A DNA stretch of 64,000 nucleotides from Verrucomicrobiota bacterium (GCA_947454705.1 CANGKZ010000016.1:37817-101816); one strand, 5' to 3'; counted from the stretch's first letter, positions 9,826 through 18,574 are shown. A program made the numbers and translations. Notes: a model not told the origin generated them from the sequence alone.

Positions 9826-10091
9826 CCAAGGTGCGCCCTCCCTGCGATTTGAGATTCGACGGTGGAGGGCGTGGTTCCACCCACGCCCTATCTAGGTTTG
9901 CGGACCCTGCATGAATTCGCAGAGGGTGATTTGGAACGAGGGTTGTGGAATATCAGAGGATTTATCGGCGGGGGGGGTGGAGCGATGGGCGTTTTAATGC
10001 GGCGATTCGTTCCGGGCCGGGGTGCGCGACCAAATGGGGCGAGGGTGGAACCGCGCCCTCCACGCGGTGCTGGGATCGATGTGTCCTCGGA
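9826..10091. other. Intergenic region with a GC-rich hairpin
   Basis: 266 bp between convergent genes. Stem GGGCGTGG (9867-9874) pairs with CCACGCCC (9881-9888) across a 6-base loop. It could end transcription of the beta-propeller gene but has no T-run. A related 'CGCCCTCCACGCGG' motif recurs near 10050. Open frames here have no recognisable content. Confidence 0.4.
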
Positions 10092-12437
10092 TCAGAATAC
10101 CGAGGGCGGATTTCGTCCGGGCTGCAGGGCGGAGGAGGGAATCCTCGGGGTCTGCAACTCCGTGATCCAGGGGTTGTGGCTGAACCAGTGCAGCGGAGTG
10201 GCGGCCAGATCCACGGCTGGATCCACGATGGGTTGATAGGGCCGCCCGTTGTACGAGACCCACGTGCGGACGTGGATCCGGGGGCGTCGCCCGGTCTTGG
10301 CCTGCCAGAGGTCAGCCACGCGAATGGCATAACGCCGGAGATAAAAGGGCTGGCTGCTGAAGTGAAGCAGTTGCGAGGTGCTGAGGTCGGACGCGAAATC
10401 CCATTGAATGCTTGGCTGACCGTCTTCCAACAGAACAATTCTGGCCGACGAATCTTCCCCGGGTTCGAGGGTGTCGGTGCCGGACGTCAGCACCTCGAGC
10501 GGTTCCCCGGATTCAGCAAACGTTCGTCCGTTGAGTCCCTTCCACACGGACAGTTTCACGCGGGTGGTTCGGCTGGTGGGCAATTCCTTCAACACCGCTG
10601 AATCTTTGATCACCAGAAAGGCCGGAGGAGTTCGGCCCTCGGATTCGAGGATGAACGGAGGCAGACGCTGAAAGTAGGGATTCAAACTCCCAGCGGGGTC
10701 GGCCCGGTGCAGGGAATCCAGTGCAGTGCCCAGATCGGAGAAGAGGGCGGAATCTAGTATTGGCCCTGGTCCACCAAAGGACCGGGCCTTGAGGCGCTCT
10801 TCGAGTCGGGCGATCTGTTGGGCGAATTCAGTTTCACCGGCATCGCGCAGACCCGAAGTCAGTCTCGGCAAGAATTCGCTCAAGGATACGGTGAAAAACA
10901 GCTCCTCCGGTGGATGGCCATGAAGCGATGTCCAGAGTTCGCGCGCCCGCTGCACTGCTGCCTCCCGCGTGGTTCCGTGAAATGCCGAGGACAGCGGGTT
11001 GAACAGGACCCGTTCGCCGGTGGCGCCTTCGCGAACCACGATCAACTCGGATTGGGATCTCCAGTCCAGTCGCTTGGGGTCCACGATCCGATGCAGCCTG
11101 GCTCCGTCCTTCCATTGGTCCCAGTGGATGACGGACTGACTCCCGGGTTTGCGCTCGATCACCGCAGGGTCTTCCACCGTCATGGTAGGCACGTACGCGT
11201 GTCGCGTGTCCGCCTTGAGACGCCAGGCGAAGCTCAGACCCTCCCAGGTAAACCGTTCATCTCCGGCGATCAGGTGGCAGCGAAGCGGGAACGCGATTTG
11301 AAATCCAATCCACGCGAGCACGAGGACAGACACCCGGGTGGACACCATCCGTTCCGAAAAGGTCCGGATGCAGGCCCGCACCTTCCATCCGAGAAACCCG
11401 CCCACTCCCGGCAACAGCAACACGCCGGAAATGAACCATTTTAGGTCCGGTCCGCGGAAATGGGGGGAACGCATCCAGCGCTTCAGCGTGGAGGGCCAGT
11501 CGGGACCCAGGAAGATCCACGACGTAGTGATTCCGACCAGAGGGAACCAGGCGATGTCGTTGAAGATGAGAAAATGGTTGGTGGTGTGGAACATCAACAT
11601 CAGCACCAGACCCAGCATGCGGGTCCGCCGTCCGAGGAGCAGGAATCCCACGGCGAGATCGAACAACATTCCCACCCAGCTGATGAAGAAAGCAAAAGGA
11701 GTGCTGTGAACCAGTTGCTCAAACGCGTGGAACTGGGCGGCGGGAAGTGCGTGTCGAAAGGGTTCCGTCACATTGGGGCGTTGGAGGAACCAGCGAACCG
11801 GCGCGGCGTCGAGCAGCCAGTCGGCGCTCAGTTTGGTGAATCCCGCGAAGAAGTAGGCGATGACCAGTTGGGCGCGGAGCAGGAACACCGGCCAGAAGGG
11901 GATCATTCCCGGCGCCAGCGGATCGACCGGAGCTGCCGCGCCCGCGCGCTGCGTGCGCCGGCGGGCCAGAAGGGCATCGACGCTGTAGCATCGCGCCGCG
12001 GGCATCCAGAGGAGCAGGAACAGCAGCAGCAGATCGAGGTAGTAGTCACTGCGCCAGTAGGTGCGCAGCGATTCCCCCACGTAGAGCCAGGCCCACAGCA
12101 GGAAAGTCATTGCCGACGTCACGCGGTAGAAACAACCGAGGGCCATCAACGCCCCGAACACGCCGAGCGCCCCAACCAGCCAGTGCATCCCGACCGGCCC
12201 AGGCAACGACACCCAGAAAAACGGGGCGAAGGGTGTGTGAAAGTGAATCTGTGGCGAGGTGAAGTACGCATCCAGCGGAGTGCGGCCGGTGGACACCATG
12301 TCGGGCATCGGAACACACAAAGTCACCGCCTCCAGAACCATCAGCGTCCCGAGCAGAATCCGAAAAATCGCCAGCGATTCCCCGGAGACCGAAGTCCCGA
12401 GAAGGCGTCGCAGCGATTGAAAATGCATCGGCTGCAT
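10092..12437 (-). CDS. HTTM-domain membrane protein (vitamin-K-dependent gamma-carboxylase-like)
   Basis: About 781 residues; start set at the ATG complementary to 12435-12437, with another in-frame ATG three codons later. The first 430 residues contain a series of transmembrane helices with the HTTM/VKGC pattern: 'ESLAIFRILLGTLMVLEA', 'WLYVGESLRTYWRSDYYLDLLLL', 'VIAYFFAGFTKLSADWLLDA', 'FDLAVGFLLL'. The C-terminal half is soluble and mostly beta. Animal and bacterial gamma-glutamyl carboxylases have this architecture and length (about 750 residues), but most bacterial HTTM proteins have unknown activity. No obvious substrate gene is adjacent. It is convergent with the beta-propeller gene. Confidence 0.75.
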   Translation of the reverse strand: MQPMHFQSLRRLLGTSVSGESLAIFRILLGTLMVLEAVTLCVPMPDMVSTGRTPLDAYFTSPQIHFHTPFAPFFWVSLPGPVGMHWLVGALGVFGALMALGCFYRVTSAMTFLLWAWLYVGESLRTYWRSDYYLDLLLLFLLLWMPAARCYSVDALLARRRTQRAGAAAPVDPLAPGMIPFWPVFLLRAQLVIAYFFAGFTKLSADWLLDAAPVRWFLQRPNVTEPFRHALPAAQFHAFEQLVHSTPFAFFISWVGMLFDLAVGFLLLGRRTRMLGLVLMLMFHTTNHFLIFNDIAWFPLVGITTSWIFLGPDWPSTLKRWMRSPHFRGPDLKWFISGVLLLPGVGGFLGWKVRACIRTFSERMVSTRVSVLVLAWIGFQIAFPLRCHLIAGDERFTWEGLSFAWRLKADTRHAYVPTMTVEDPAVIERKPGSQSVIHWDQWKDGARLHRIVDPKRLDWRSQSELIVVREGATGERVLFNPLSSAFHGTTREAAVQRARELWTSLHGHPPEELFFTVSLSEFLPRLTSGLRDAGETEFAQQIARLEERLKARSFGGPGPILDSALFSDLGTALDSLHRADPAGSLNPYFQRLPPFILESEGRTPPAFLVIKDSAVLKELPTSRTTRVKLSVWKGLNGRTFAESGEPLEVLTSGTDTLEPGEDSSARIVLLEDGQPSIQWDFASDLSTSQLLHFSSQPFYLRRYAIRVADLWQAKTGRRPRIHVRTWVSYNGRPYQPIVDPAVDLAATPLHWFSHNPWITELQTPRIPSSALQPGRNPPSVF

Positions 12438-13104
12438 GACCCCGTTCTCGACGCGGAGGATACAGACTATCGAAGCAAAAATACCGGGGTAAGTGATTGG
12501 AAATCTGGATCCTGCGGAAGTGTGGCAGGAACCGGTAAGTGGAATGAAAACCTGCGGAATGACGGCACGATGCGTTGCGCCTTTGATAGGATCCGCGATT
12601 CGATTGGTCGAGCGTGGTGGTTCGGTTTGGCCGCCTTCAGTGGCCAACTCAAGTGCGCCGGTTCAATGCGCGGAGCAGGCGTATCGGACTCCTTCACCTG
12701 CAGTCGATGGAAGGTGACCTCAGCGGAGGGGCTGGAAACGAAAAGCCCGCAGCGCGAACAACGCGCTGCGGGATGCGCAGACCAGGGTACAAACCGCTCC
12801 ACTTACCGGCGTTACCGTGGCCCAGAAAATTGAATTGGTGGAAACGCTACTCCCAAGGTTCGCGATGTGGTTGGCACAGGGTCGAAGTGCGGAGAGAGTT
12901 CATTTATTGAACCCTCCTTCGCAAGCGCGAACATTGATTCTGTGCATGGGGTTGGAACTAGCTGGTTTCGTTCCAAAACCACGGCGGATTGTAACCAGCT
13001 TCCAAGTGCATGAATTTTCGCTCCACGGCCGGTGATTCAATCGAAGTTGGGAGCCAACGGACGGATGGCTGGCGGCTGGGAAATGCCGAAACAGAACAGG
13101 GATC
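12438..13104. other. 667-bp region between the HTTM gene and the island; no gene recognised
   Basis: Contains only short, unconvincing open frames on both strands and one strong intrinsic terminator facing left (12741-12772). It is the chromosomal flank that lay just downstream of tRNA-Phe before the island inserted. A 72-codon frame at 12817-13035 (+) is possible but shows no recognisable motif. Confidence 0.5.
12741..12772 (-). terminator. Intrinsic terminator, minus strand
   Basis: An 11-bp perfect stem (12746-12756 with 12762-12772, loop AACAA) is followed on the minus strand by TTTT (12744-12741). No convincing minus-strand gene lies between it and the island. It may have served the ancestral tRNA-Phe transcript, whose 3' end lay near 13132 before the insertion. 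Confidence 0.65.
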
Positions 13105-13161
13105 TCCCCCGTAAGTGATTGCGGGGGAAAATGGTGGCTGCGGCCAGAATCGAACTGGCGA
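13105..13161. repeat. Left attachment repeat (att), containing a 30-nt copy of the tRNA-Phe 3' end
   Basis: Identical to 19407-19463. It contains a hairpin CCCCCG...CGGGGG (13106-13127) and, from 13132, the minus-strand 3' end of tRNA-Phe including the T-loop and CCA. After 13161 the sequence no longer matches the tRNA, so this is a remnant and not a second tRNA gene. Confidence 0.9.
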
Positions 13162-13204
13162 TTCGATTCTACGCCATCGAATCCGCATTTGCTGAGGAAA
13201 ACGT

Positions 13205-13254
13205 CACCCGCAAACCTCCTAGACACGGGTGAGCATTAGCACTAATGTTAGCAC
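13205..13254. promoter_or_regulatory. Left arm-type integrase site (candidate)
   Basis: The motif CACCCGCAAAC...ACACGGG (13205-13229) is followed by two copies of the octamer (A/G)TTAGCAC at 13235 and 13247. The same arrangement recurs in the same orientation at 19343-19395, inside the other end. Location just inside each core repeat and immediately upstream of the integrase ATG suggests recombinase or excisionase arm sites, possibly also controlling the int promoter. Inferred from the repetition only. Confidence 0.6.
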
Positions 13255-13258
13255 CTTC

Positions 13259-14392
13259 ATGGCATCCGTTCACCGTCGTCCGCGTTCGCGCAACTGGCAC
13301 GCAGCTTTTCGTGGTCCAGATGGTCGCTTGATTCTTCGCTCTACCAAGCAGAGCGACAGGGGTAAGGCCTTGGCGTTAGCCGTCGAATGGGAGCAAACCG
13401 CCCGGAAGGCGAAACAAGGCCTGCTTACTGAGACTCAGGCGCGAAAAGTTGTCTCTGCCATCATGGAGCGGGCAGGATGCGAGGAAACCCTCCGAACTCC
13501 GTCTGTCGCAGAATTCCTCGAAGAGTGGCTCGCCAAAAAGGAGCTCAAAAAGCGGGCTCGAACGATGGATCGGTACCGTCCCGTGGTGGACGGATTCCTG
13601 AAAAGCATGGGTAGCAGGGCAAAACGTCCGCTGCTGGCGGTTACGACGCAGGACATTGAGCGCTACCTTGAAGCACGCACTCGGGCCGGTTCTGCATCGG
13701 GAACAGTGCAGGTTGACGGGAAGATCCTCCGCACGGCGTTCAACCGCGCTCGCACCCTGAACCTTATTTCCTCGAACCCTGCGGAAGCAGTCGAACTTCC
13801 AGATCGAGCCAGCGTGGAGCGTGGAACATTCACGCCCGCAGAGGTGGCAATGCTGATCAATGCCGCTGAAGGTGAATGGAAAACCCTGATTCGACTCGCC
13901 TACTACACCGGAGCGCGGCTCATGGATTGCGCGCATCTCAAGTGGTCGCAGGTCAAATTGGAATCAGGCGTTCTGGCGTTCAAACAGACGAAGACCGGCA
14001 ACGACATCGAGATTCCGATGCACGAAGATTTGCGGACCCATCTTGAAGCGCTTGCATCCACGGATTCGACGCACGAGTTCGTGATGCCGGGTATGTCCGA
14101 GGAATCAGGGAGCGGCTACAACGGGCTTTCGTCGAAGTTTAAGCGCATCGCTAGAGCCGCCGGGGTGGACGTTCAGAGCGTGCAAGGCTCGGGCAAGCGA
14201 ATGCAGAACCGTCGTACCTTCCACGCACTGCGCCACAGTTTTACCAGCGCACTGGCCAACGCTGGAGTTTCCGAGGAACTCCGCATGAAGCTGACCGGGC
14301 ACAAATCCAAAGCCGTTCACCGAGGCTACACACACCACGAAGTTGAGACGCTTAGAGCGGCCGTTGGACATCTTCCCAGCCTCAGCAAATGA
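13259..14392 (+). CDS. int: Tyrosine recombinase / integrase of the island
   Basis: About 377 residues from ATG 13259 (a GTG at 13229 is possible but would overlap the arm sites). The N-terminal part (about 1-75) is an arm-binding-type domain. A SAM-like core-binding domain follows (about 80-170: 'PSVAEFLEEWLAKKELKKRARTMDRY'). The catalytic domain shows 'YYTGAR' (Arg about 219), 'HALRH' (His about 322, Arg about 325), 'LTGHKS' (His about 348) and 'RGYTHH' (nucleophile Tyr about 357), so the active site is complete. It should integrate and excise the element at the tRNA-Phe 3' end. Its stop overlaps the next start (ATGA). Confidence 0.93.
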   Translation: MASVHRRPRSRNWHAAFRGPDGRLILRSTKQSDRGKALALAVEWEQTARKAKQGLLTETQARKVVSAIMERAGCEETLRTPSVAEFLEEWLAKKELKKRARTMDRYRPVVDGFLKSMGSRAKRPLLAVTTQDIERYLEARTRAGSASGTVQVDGKILRTAFNRARTLNLISSNPAEAVELPDRASVERGTFTPAEVAMLINAAEGEWKTLIRLAYYTGARLMDCAHLKWSQVKLESGVLAFKQTKTGNDIEIPMHEDLRTHLEALASTDSTHEFVMPGMSEESGSGYNGLSSKFKRIARAAGVDVQSVQGSGKRMQNRRTFHALRHSFTSALANAGVSEELRMKLTGHKSKAVHRGYTHHEVETLRAAVGHLPSLSK

Positions 14393-15342
14393 CCGCGAAA
14401 AAACGCCAGACGTCGAAGGCTCCTCGCTCTGAATCCTACGAGGCACCCGGGCCGTTTGTCATTCCCGGTCATGCGGTGATCGGTCCCGAAGATTGGTCAT
14501 TCTTCAACGACCAACCGGACCTTGTGGTCACCCGCGACGAGAACAACCGCCCCCGAATCGTTCGGGTCCGTGAACTGAGTGAAATTAACGACAGATTGAC
14601 CGATCGCGAGATTCTAGCGGCTGCGGATTGGACGGTGGATCGGCATGACGTCGAAGCCGGAAACTACATCGCGTCGCGTGCGTCAGATCGACGCCTCGCT
14701 GCCCGGGCGCATCATCATGGAGAGGCGGTTCGGCTGCTGGGAGCTCGTGCAAGACACATTGTCGGGCTCCTTGGTGAACTGGCGTCAAACGGAGACGCAA
14801 GCGCCATTCATGAACTTGCCGCCGTCGCCGCCGCAGCATGCAAATCACTCCGGAATGCTGAAAAAAGGGACCTCCGTCGGGTGCGCGAAGTCGCGAGGAA
14901 GTGGAACGCTTGGCCGGTGATGTTGTCGCCGGTTAAAACGCTCAACGAGGGCAACTGTGAAATTCCCAGCGACATTCAGCTTGGGAAAGACCTTCCAATA
15001 GACGTGCGTCCCAAGGCCGGTTGGCGCAAGGACCGTCCCGGTACCGACATCGCGGCGGCGCTTCTGAGCTACCTCGTCGGTTGGTGGGAGAGTTTGACGG
15101 AAACCGGGGCGGAAATCAGGAAGTTGCTCAAGCCGCTCAGCAGGGATTCAGTGGGTGACTGGTGGGCGTTTGCGTGGGCCGTTTTGAAGCAAAGCTATCC
15201 GGATACGATCGCGGTTCCTGAGTTAAGAAAACTTGCAGGCAGGCTGCGTGGTGATGGCCAAATCAGATCCCGGATTGAGGAGCGGTTGAAGGCTCGCTTT
15301 CTAGCGATTGCCCGGAAGGTTGCGCTCGCTTACCCGGCCTGA
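14389..15342 (+). CDS. Island protein of unknown function (317 aa)
   Basis: Coupled to int by an ATGA overlap. I recognise no domain. The first 20 residues are basic; residues about 85-175 are predicted helical and rich in Ala and Arg ('LAARAHHHGEAVRLLGARARHIVGLLGELAS'); a Trp-containing segment 'LLSYLVGWWESL' lies near residue 230. There is no signal peptide or transmembrane segment. Position between the integrase and the small DNA-binding gene suggests regulation or element maintenance, but this is only context. Confidence 0.7.
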   Translation: MTAKKRQTSKAPRSESYEAPGPFVIPGHAVIGPEDWSFFNDQPDLVVTRDENNRPRIVRVRELSEINDRLTDREILAAADWTVDRHDVEAGNYIASRASDRRLAARAHHHGEAVRLLGARARHIVGLLGELASNGDASAIHELAAVAAAACKSLRNAEKRDLRRVREVARKWNAWPVMLSPVKTLNEGNCEIPSDIQLGKDLPIDVRPKAGWRKDRPGTDIAAALLSYLVGWWESLTETGAEIRKLLKPLSRDSVGDWWAFAWAVLKQSYPDTIAVPELRKLAGRLRGDGQIRSRIEERLKARFLAIARKVALAYPA

Positions 15343-15385
15343 GGCGTTTGGCCGGGTAACTCGTCCGCGTCGATTGTGTTCTCCG

Positions 15386-15682
15386 ATGAACGCAACACGC
15401 GCCAACGGCGGAGAATTCACCACCGCCCCGGTCACGGCCGGTCAAACCGTCCACCGTCCCGAATTCATTCGCCTTCCGAAGCCCGGAAGCCAATGCATCC
15501 ACACGGGACTGACACGATCAAAACTCAACGAACTTATCCTCCCGTCTGAATCGAACGGATTCGCTCCTCCCGTCCGTTCGGTTTGCCTGCGCAAACGCGG
15601 AGCCGCCAAGGGTGTTCGGCTGATCGCGTTTGATTCCCTGATTGCCCACTTACACCGCCACATCGACGGAGGTGCGCTTTGA
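15386..15682 (+). CDS. Small probable DNA-binding protein, excisionase-like candidate
   Basis: 98 residues from ATG 15386. The core reads 'IRLPKPGSQCIHTGLTRSKLNELI' then 'PVRSVCLRKRG' and 'KGVRLIAFDSLIAHLHRH'. This resembles the winged-helix MerR/AlpA/excisionase-like layout (a recognition helix, a beta hairpin, then 'RLI...DSLIAHL'). Such short proteins next to tyrosine integrases often act as recombination directionality factors. The assignment rests on this pattern and position. Its stop overlaps the next start (TTGA). Confidence 0.6.
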   Translation: MNATRANGGEFTTAPVTAGQTVHRPEFIRLPKPGSQCIHTGLTRSKLNELILPSESNGFAPPVRSVCLRKRGAAKGVRLIAFDSLIAHLHRHIDGGAL

Positions 15683-15894
15683 AACGCAGCACATCCCCCA
15701 GCGTCCACGCCAAGAGCAACGAGACGCACGAGATCGTCACGAGGTTCCTTCAACTTGCGATCGTGACCGAGAATCAGCGCGCAGCTCAAATTCGGGAACG
15801 ACTTCGAACCTTACGTCGCCAGCATCGGGCGGCAGTCCACCGTTTGGACGTTCTCGGTGATGAACTCAGGCAATCCATCCGGAGGGCGAGCTAG
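15679..15894 (+). CDS. Small helical protein of the island (71 aa)
   Basis: Starts at TTG 15679, preceded by GGAGG at 15668-15672, and overlaps the previous stop. Basic and helical, with a likely coiled coil ('ENQRAAQIRERLRTLRRQHRAAVHRLDVLGDEL' region, Arg/Leu rich). Function not recognised. Its stop shares a base with the next GTG start. Confidence 0.5.
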   Translation: MKRSTSPSVHAKSNETHEIVTRFLQLAIVTENQRAAQIRERLRTLRRQHRAAVHRLDVLGDELRQSIRRAS

Positions 15895-16067
15895 TGAAAC
15901 CAAGCTGGCATCCATTTGCCGCCGCGTTCAGATCCGCCGGGCGGTCCTTACTGTCCGAAGAGTTCTTTAATCAGCTGGAACGCCGACCTTGGGCCGGGAA
16001 ACTTCGGGCCAGGATCCCACGCCGACCACCAAAGCGCAGCGCCGCACCGGAAGGGGGATCCAAGTGA
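15894..16067 (+). CDS. Small basic island protein (57 aa)
   Basis: GTG 15894 overlaps the preceding TAG by one base, and the TGA at 16065-16067 overlaps the next GTG. The product begins MKPSWHPFAAAFRSAG and ends in an Arg/Pro-rich tail. No homology recognised. It is called because it fills the gap exactly in a chain of overlapping genes; it could also be a translated spacer. Confidence 0.4.
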   Translation: MKPSWHPFAAAFRSAGRSLLSEEFFNQLERRPWAGKLRARIPRRPPKRSAAPEGGSK

Positions 16068-16246
16068 ACACCTACACCGCACCGGCCAACACCATGCCGG
16101 ACACTGGCGCGCCGACCGCGTTCTATGATCTTGCGGCGGGAACGGTTCGATTCCGACCACGCGACGCCAGCGCGCCGAATGTTTCCGAGATCCTCGACGC
16201 ATTGCGCAAGGATGATGGCGACGGGGCAGCGGAGGTAGTGCCATGA
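16064..16246 (+). CDS. Small acidic island protein (60 aa)
   Basis: GTG 16064 overlaps the upstream stop, and its TGA overlaps ATG 16243 of the replication gene. GGGGGATCC sequence lies just upstream. The C-terminal part is acidic ('EILDALRKDDGDGAAEVV'). Unknown function; supported by translational coupling on both sides. Confidence 0.45.
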   Translation: MNTYTAPANTMPDTGAPTAFYDLAAGTVRFRPRDASAPNVSEILDALRKDDGDGAAEVVP

Positions 16247-17082
16247 AGCGACCTTCCTTTCAATTCTACCCGGGCGACTGGCGGAGCGATTCCGCCCTCC
16301 GGCGATGCACCGAGGCCGCACGTGGGGCATGGATGGACATTCTCTGTGTCCTTCACGATTCCAACGAGTACGGGGTCTGTCGTTGGCCGTTGAAGGATTT
16401 GCAACGGGCCTCCGGTGTGAGCGCGCAATCCATCCGGGAACTGGTGTCCGTCGGTGTGCTGAAAGGCTCCGATTCGACGGTCCCGGAATTCGTTTTCACA
16501 CCTCGGCACGGTCGGGTGCTTGGGGATCCGGTCACCCTGATTCAGCCAGGCCCGGGGCCATGCTGGTATTCCGCGCGAATGGTGCGGGACGAGCACGTGC
16601 GACTTCGGAAAGGCGATCCAACAAGGTTCCCGAAACCCACCATGTCCGCAGGGACGGAGGAAAACAAAAGCGCACCAAACCCATCACCAATGCCCCCCTT
16701 TGGTGAAGGGTTGGGCGACGGCTCTTCTACTTCCTCTTCTTCTTCAGCTTCTACTACCCCCTCAGCCCCCCGGGGGAAGAAGCTGGATGGATTCGACGAA
16801 TTTTGGTCGGAGTACCCCCGGAAGGATAAGCGTCAGCGAGCGGAAAAGGCATGGAATCGCCTCAAACCGTCACCCGAAATCAGGGCGCGAATTCTTGCCG
16901 ACATCCAAAAGCGTTCCACGTCTCACGATTGGACCAAGGAAAGCGGACGTTTTATCCCCCACCCCACCACCTATCTAAACGACAAAGGCTGGGAGGATCT
17001 AGGCGTGACCCTGCCCGGGTTGTCGGGGGCCGTAGGGACGGAAGACGACTTGGAAGGGGACTACCGGAGGTCATTGCGATGA
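16243..17082 (+). CDS. Replisome-organiser / DnaT-like phage replication protein
   Basis: 279 residues. The N-terminal 90 residues ('SFQFYPGDWRSDSALRRCTEAARGAWMDILCVLHDS' region) match the DUF1376-type domain of phage replication proteins. A Ser/Pro-rich linker follows (about 135-180). The C-terminal module reads 'FDEFWSEYPRKDKRQRAEKAW' and 'FIPHPTTYLNDKGWED', the motif pair seen at the C-terminus of many phage replisome organisers and helicase-loading proteins. It probably recognises an origin and loads the helicase encoded by the next gene, which it overlaps by ATGA. Confidence 0.78.
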   Translation: MKRPSFQFYPGDWRSDSALRRCTEAARGAWMDILCVLHDSNEYGVCRWPLKDLQRASGVSAQSIRELVSVGVLKGSDSTVPEFVFTPRHGRVLGDPVTLIQPGPGPCWYSARMVRDEHVRLRKGDPTRFPKPTMSAGTEENKSAPNPSPMPPFGEGLGDGSSTSSSSSASTTPSAPRGKKLDGFDEFWSEYPRKDKRQRAEKAWNRLKPSPEIRARILADIQKRSTSHDWTKESGRFIPHPTTYLNDKGWEDLGVTLPGLSGAVGTEDDLEGDYRRSLR

Positions 17083-18446
17083 GCGCAACCAACGCGGCAT
17101 CGTTGGCCTTCTACAACGAAACCGACGAGCTCGGCCTACTTGGTTGTTGTCTCAAGGGCAATTTAGCAATCGTCTCAGACATTGCAGCTGCCGTTCCTCT
17201 AGATCTCCTCACAAACACCGAGATTCACGACAGCTACGAAATCGCGTTGACGCTCCTCGCCGACAACGTGAGACCGTCCAAGGAAGCGATGCAGCGGGCA
17301 TGGCCTTTGAGGTATAGAGACAGACCCATTCCGGTCTCGATGTGGGACACGGCCTTAAATACAACCCCGAATGCGATTAACTGGGACTTCTACCGTCAGG
17401 GTCTTGCTGACACGCAGCGCCGCCGCACAATTCGGGACACCGCTCTTAAGATTGCCGAAGACGTTTCGGACACCACCAAGCCTGTCACTCAGACGATGGC
17501 AAAGATGGAAGCCGTCATCAGCGAGAACACCCGAACGCGATCGGTAACTGCCACCTCTCGCGACGTCCTAAAGAGACACGCAGAGCAGATGGAGCAGGCC
17601 TGCGAGCGTCGGCGGAAGGGTTTGCTCTCAGGAATTCCCACCGGGATTCAGCGCCTCGACAAACTCACCGACGGGCTTCAATTCGGGGAAATGGCCATCA
17701 TCGCCGCGAGGCCTTCAATCGGGAAAACCGCCTTGGGCCTCAACTTCGCACGGGAGGCCGCCCTCTCCGCTGGAATCCCTGTGCTTTTTGTCACGGCTGA
17801 AATGTCGAACGAGGCCCTTATGCGACGCCTCATCGCGGACGTTGGAACGATTCCGCTTGGCGCTCTGAAGTCTGGGAACCTCAGCGGTAGCGAGCGCAAG
17901 CGTTACGCACTCGCCCAAGACACCATTGCCAACGCTCCGATTCACTTCCAAAACGTCATCGGGAACGCATCCGTGTCCGAAGTGGTCGCGTCCATCCGGG
18001 CCGCCGTGAGAAAGCATAAGGTGAAGTTGGTTGTGGTGGACTACCTGCAAAAGCTGCGGGCCGACGGGAAGCACGAGAAAAAGACGTACGAGGTCGCCGA
18101 GGTATCGGGCGCGCTCAAGGCGTGCGCAGTGTCAACCGGTGTGGCAATGGTTGCGCTTGCTCAGGTCAACAGGAACTCAGAGGACCGGAGGCCAGGAACT
18201 GGGGACGCGGCTCCCCTCCGATGCCCCGCGCTTTGCGACCTTGCCGAGTCGGGACAGATCGAACGGGATGCGGACTTGGTCGGACTCCTCCACCGGGACC
18301 GAAGCGACCCGAAGGTGAAGCCTAGACTGATTATCGCCAAGCAGCGTGACGGCGAGTGTGGGCCTGTCCCCCTCGACTTCAAAGGCGAGTTCCAACGGTT
18401 CACCGATGCAGCCCCGGACATCCATGCGGAAGACACGGAGCCATGA
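17079..18446 (+). CDS. DnaB-type replicative helicase of the island
   Basis: About 455 residues from ATG 17079, which has GGAGG at 17066-17070 and overlaps the preceding stop. An N-terminal helical domain comes first ('DELGLLGCCLKGNLAI...'). The RecA-like core has Walker A 'AARPSIGKTALG' (about 208-218), Walker B-like 'KLVVVDYLQKL' (about 315-325), and 'VALAQVNRNSEDR' with 'ESGQIERDADLVGLLHR' (motifs H3/H4). Full family length and intact motifs indicate an active 5'-3' helicase, the kind that phages and satellites carry for autonomous replication. Distinct from a chromosomal dnaB by context. Confidence 0.9.
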   Translation: MSATNAASLAFYNETDELGLLGCCLKGNLAIVSDIAAAVPLDLLTNTEIHDSYEIALTLLADNVRPSKEAMQRAWPLRYRDRPIPVSMWDTALNTTPNAINWDFYRQGLADTQRRRTIRDTALKIAEDVSDTTKPVTQTMAKMEAVISENTRTRSVTATSRDVLKRHAEQMEQACERRRKGLLSGIPTGIQRLDKLTDGLQFGEMAIIAARPSIGKTALGLNFAREAALSAGIPVLFVTAEMSNEALMRRLIADVGTIPLGALKSGNLSGSERKRYALAQDTIANAPIHFQNVIGNASVSEVVASIRAAVRKHKVKLVVVDYLQKLRADGKHEKKTYEVAEVSGALKACAVSTGVAMVALAQVNRNSEDRRPGTGDAAPLRCPALCDLAESGQIERDADLVGLLHRDRSDPKVKPRLIIAKQRDGECGPVPLDFKGEFQRFTDAAPDIHAEDTEP

Positions 18447-18574
18447 CGCCAAAGCCTCACCAGCGCCTCGACACCCGGGCGGGCTCCGTTGTCAGGGCTG
18501 CGGGATCAAAACGCGTCCACGAGGCGACCACGCGCCGGGACCGGGCTGATAACACGCACTCGACCAACGCCTAG
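18443..18574 (+). CDS. Tiny candidate gene (43 aa) coupled to the helicase
   Basis: ATG 18443 overlaps the helicase stop by ATGA. The product is a basic peptide (MTPKPHQRLDTRAGSVVRAAG...) rich in Arg and Thr. No family recognised. Supported only by coupling. Confidence 0.3.
   Translation: MTPKPHQRLDTRAGSVVRAAGSKRVHEATTRRDRADNTHSTNA

Noticed and set aside
9862..10236. Open frame in the gap after the beta-propeller gene
   Set aside because: It overlaps the end of the HTTM gene on the other strand and shows low-complexity Gly/Arg sequence without a domain.
13106..13127. Hairpin downstream of tRNA-Phe as a Rho-independent terminator
   Set aside because: The stem is good but no T-run follows it on either strand; it is kept only as part of the att repeat.
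13132..13161. Second tRNA-Phe gene at the left repeat
   Set aside because: Only the last 30 nt match the tRNA; the anticodon arm and 5' half are missing, as expected for an att remnant.
12900..13226. 108-codon minus-strand frame running across the left att repeat
   Set aside because: It would need the att junction to encode protein, and its product is unlike any family; the junction is explained by integration.
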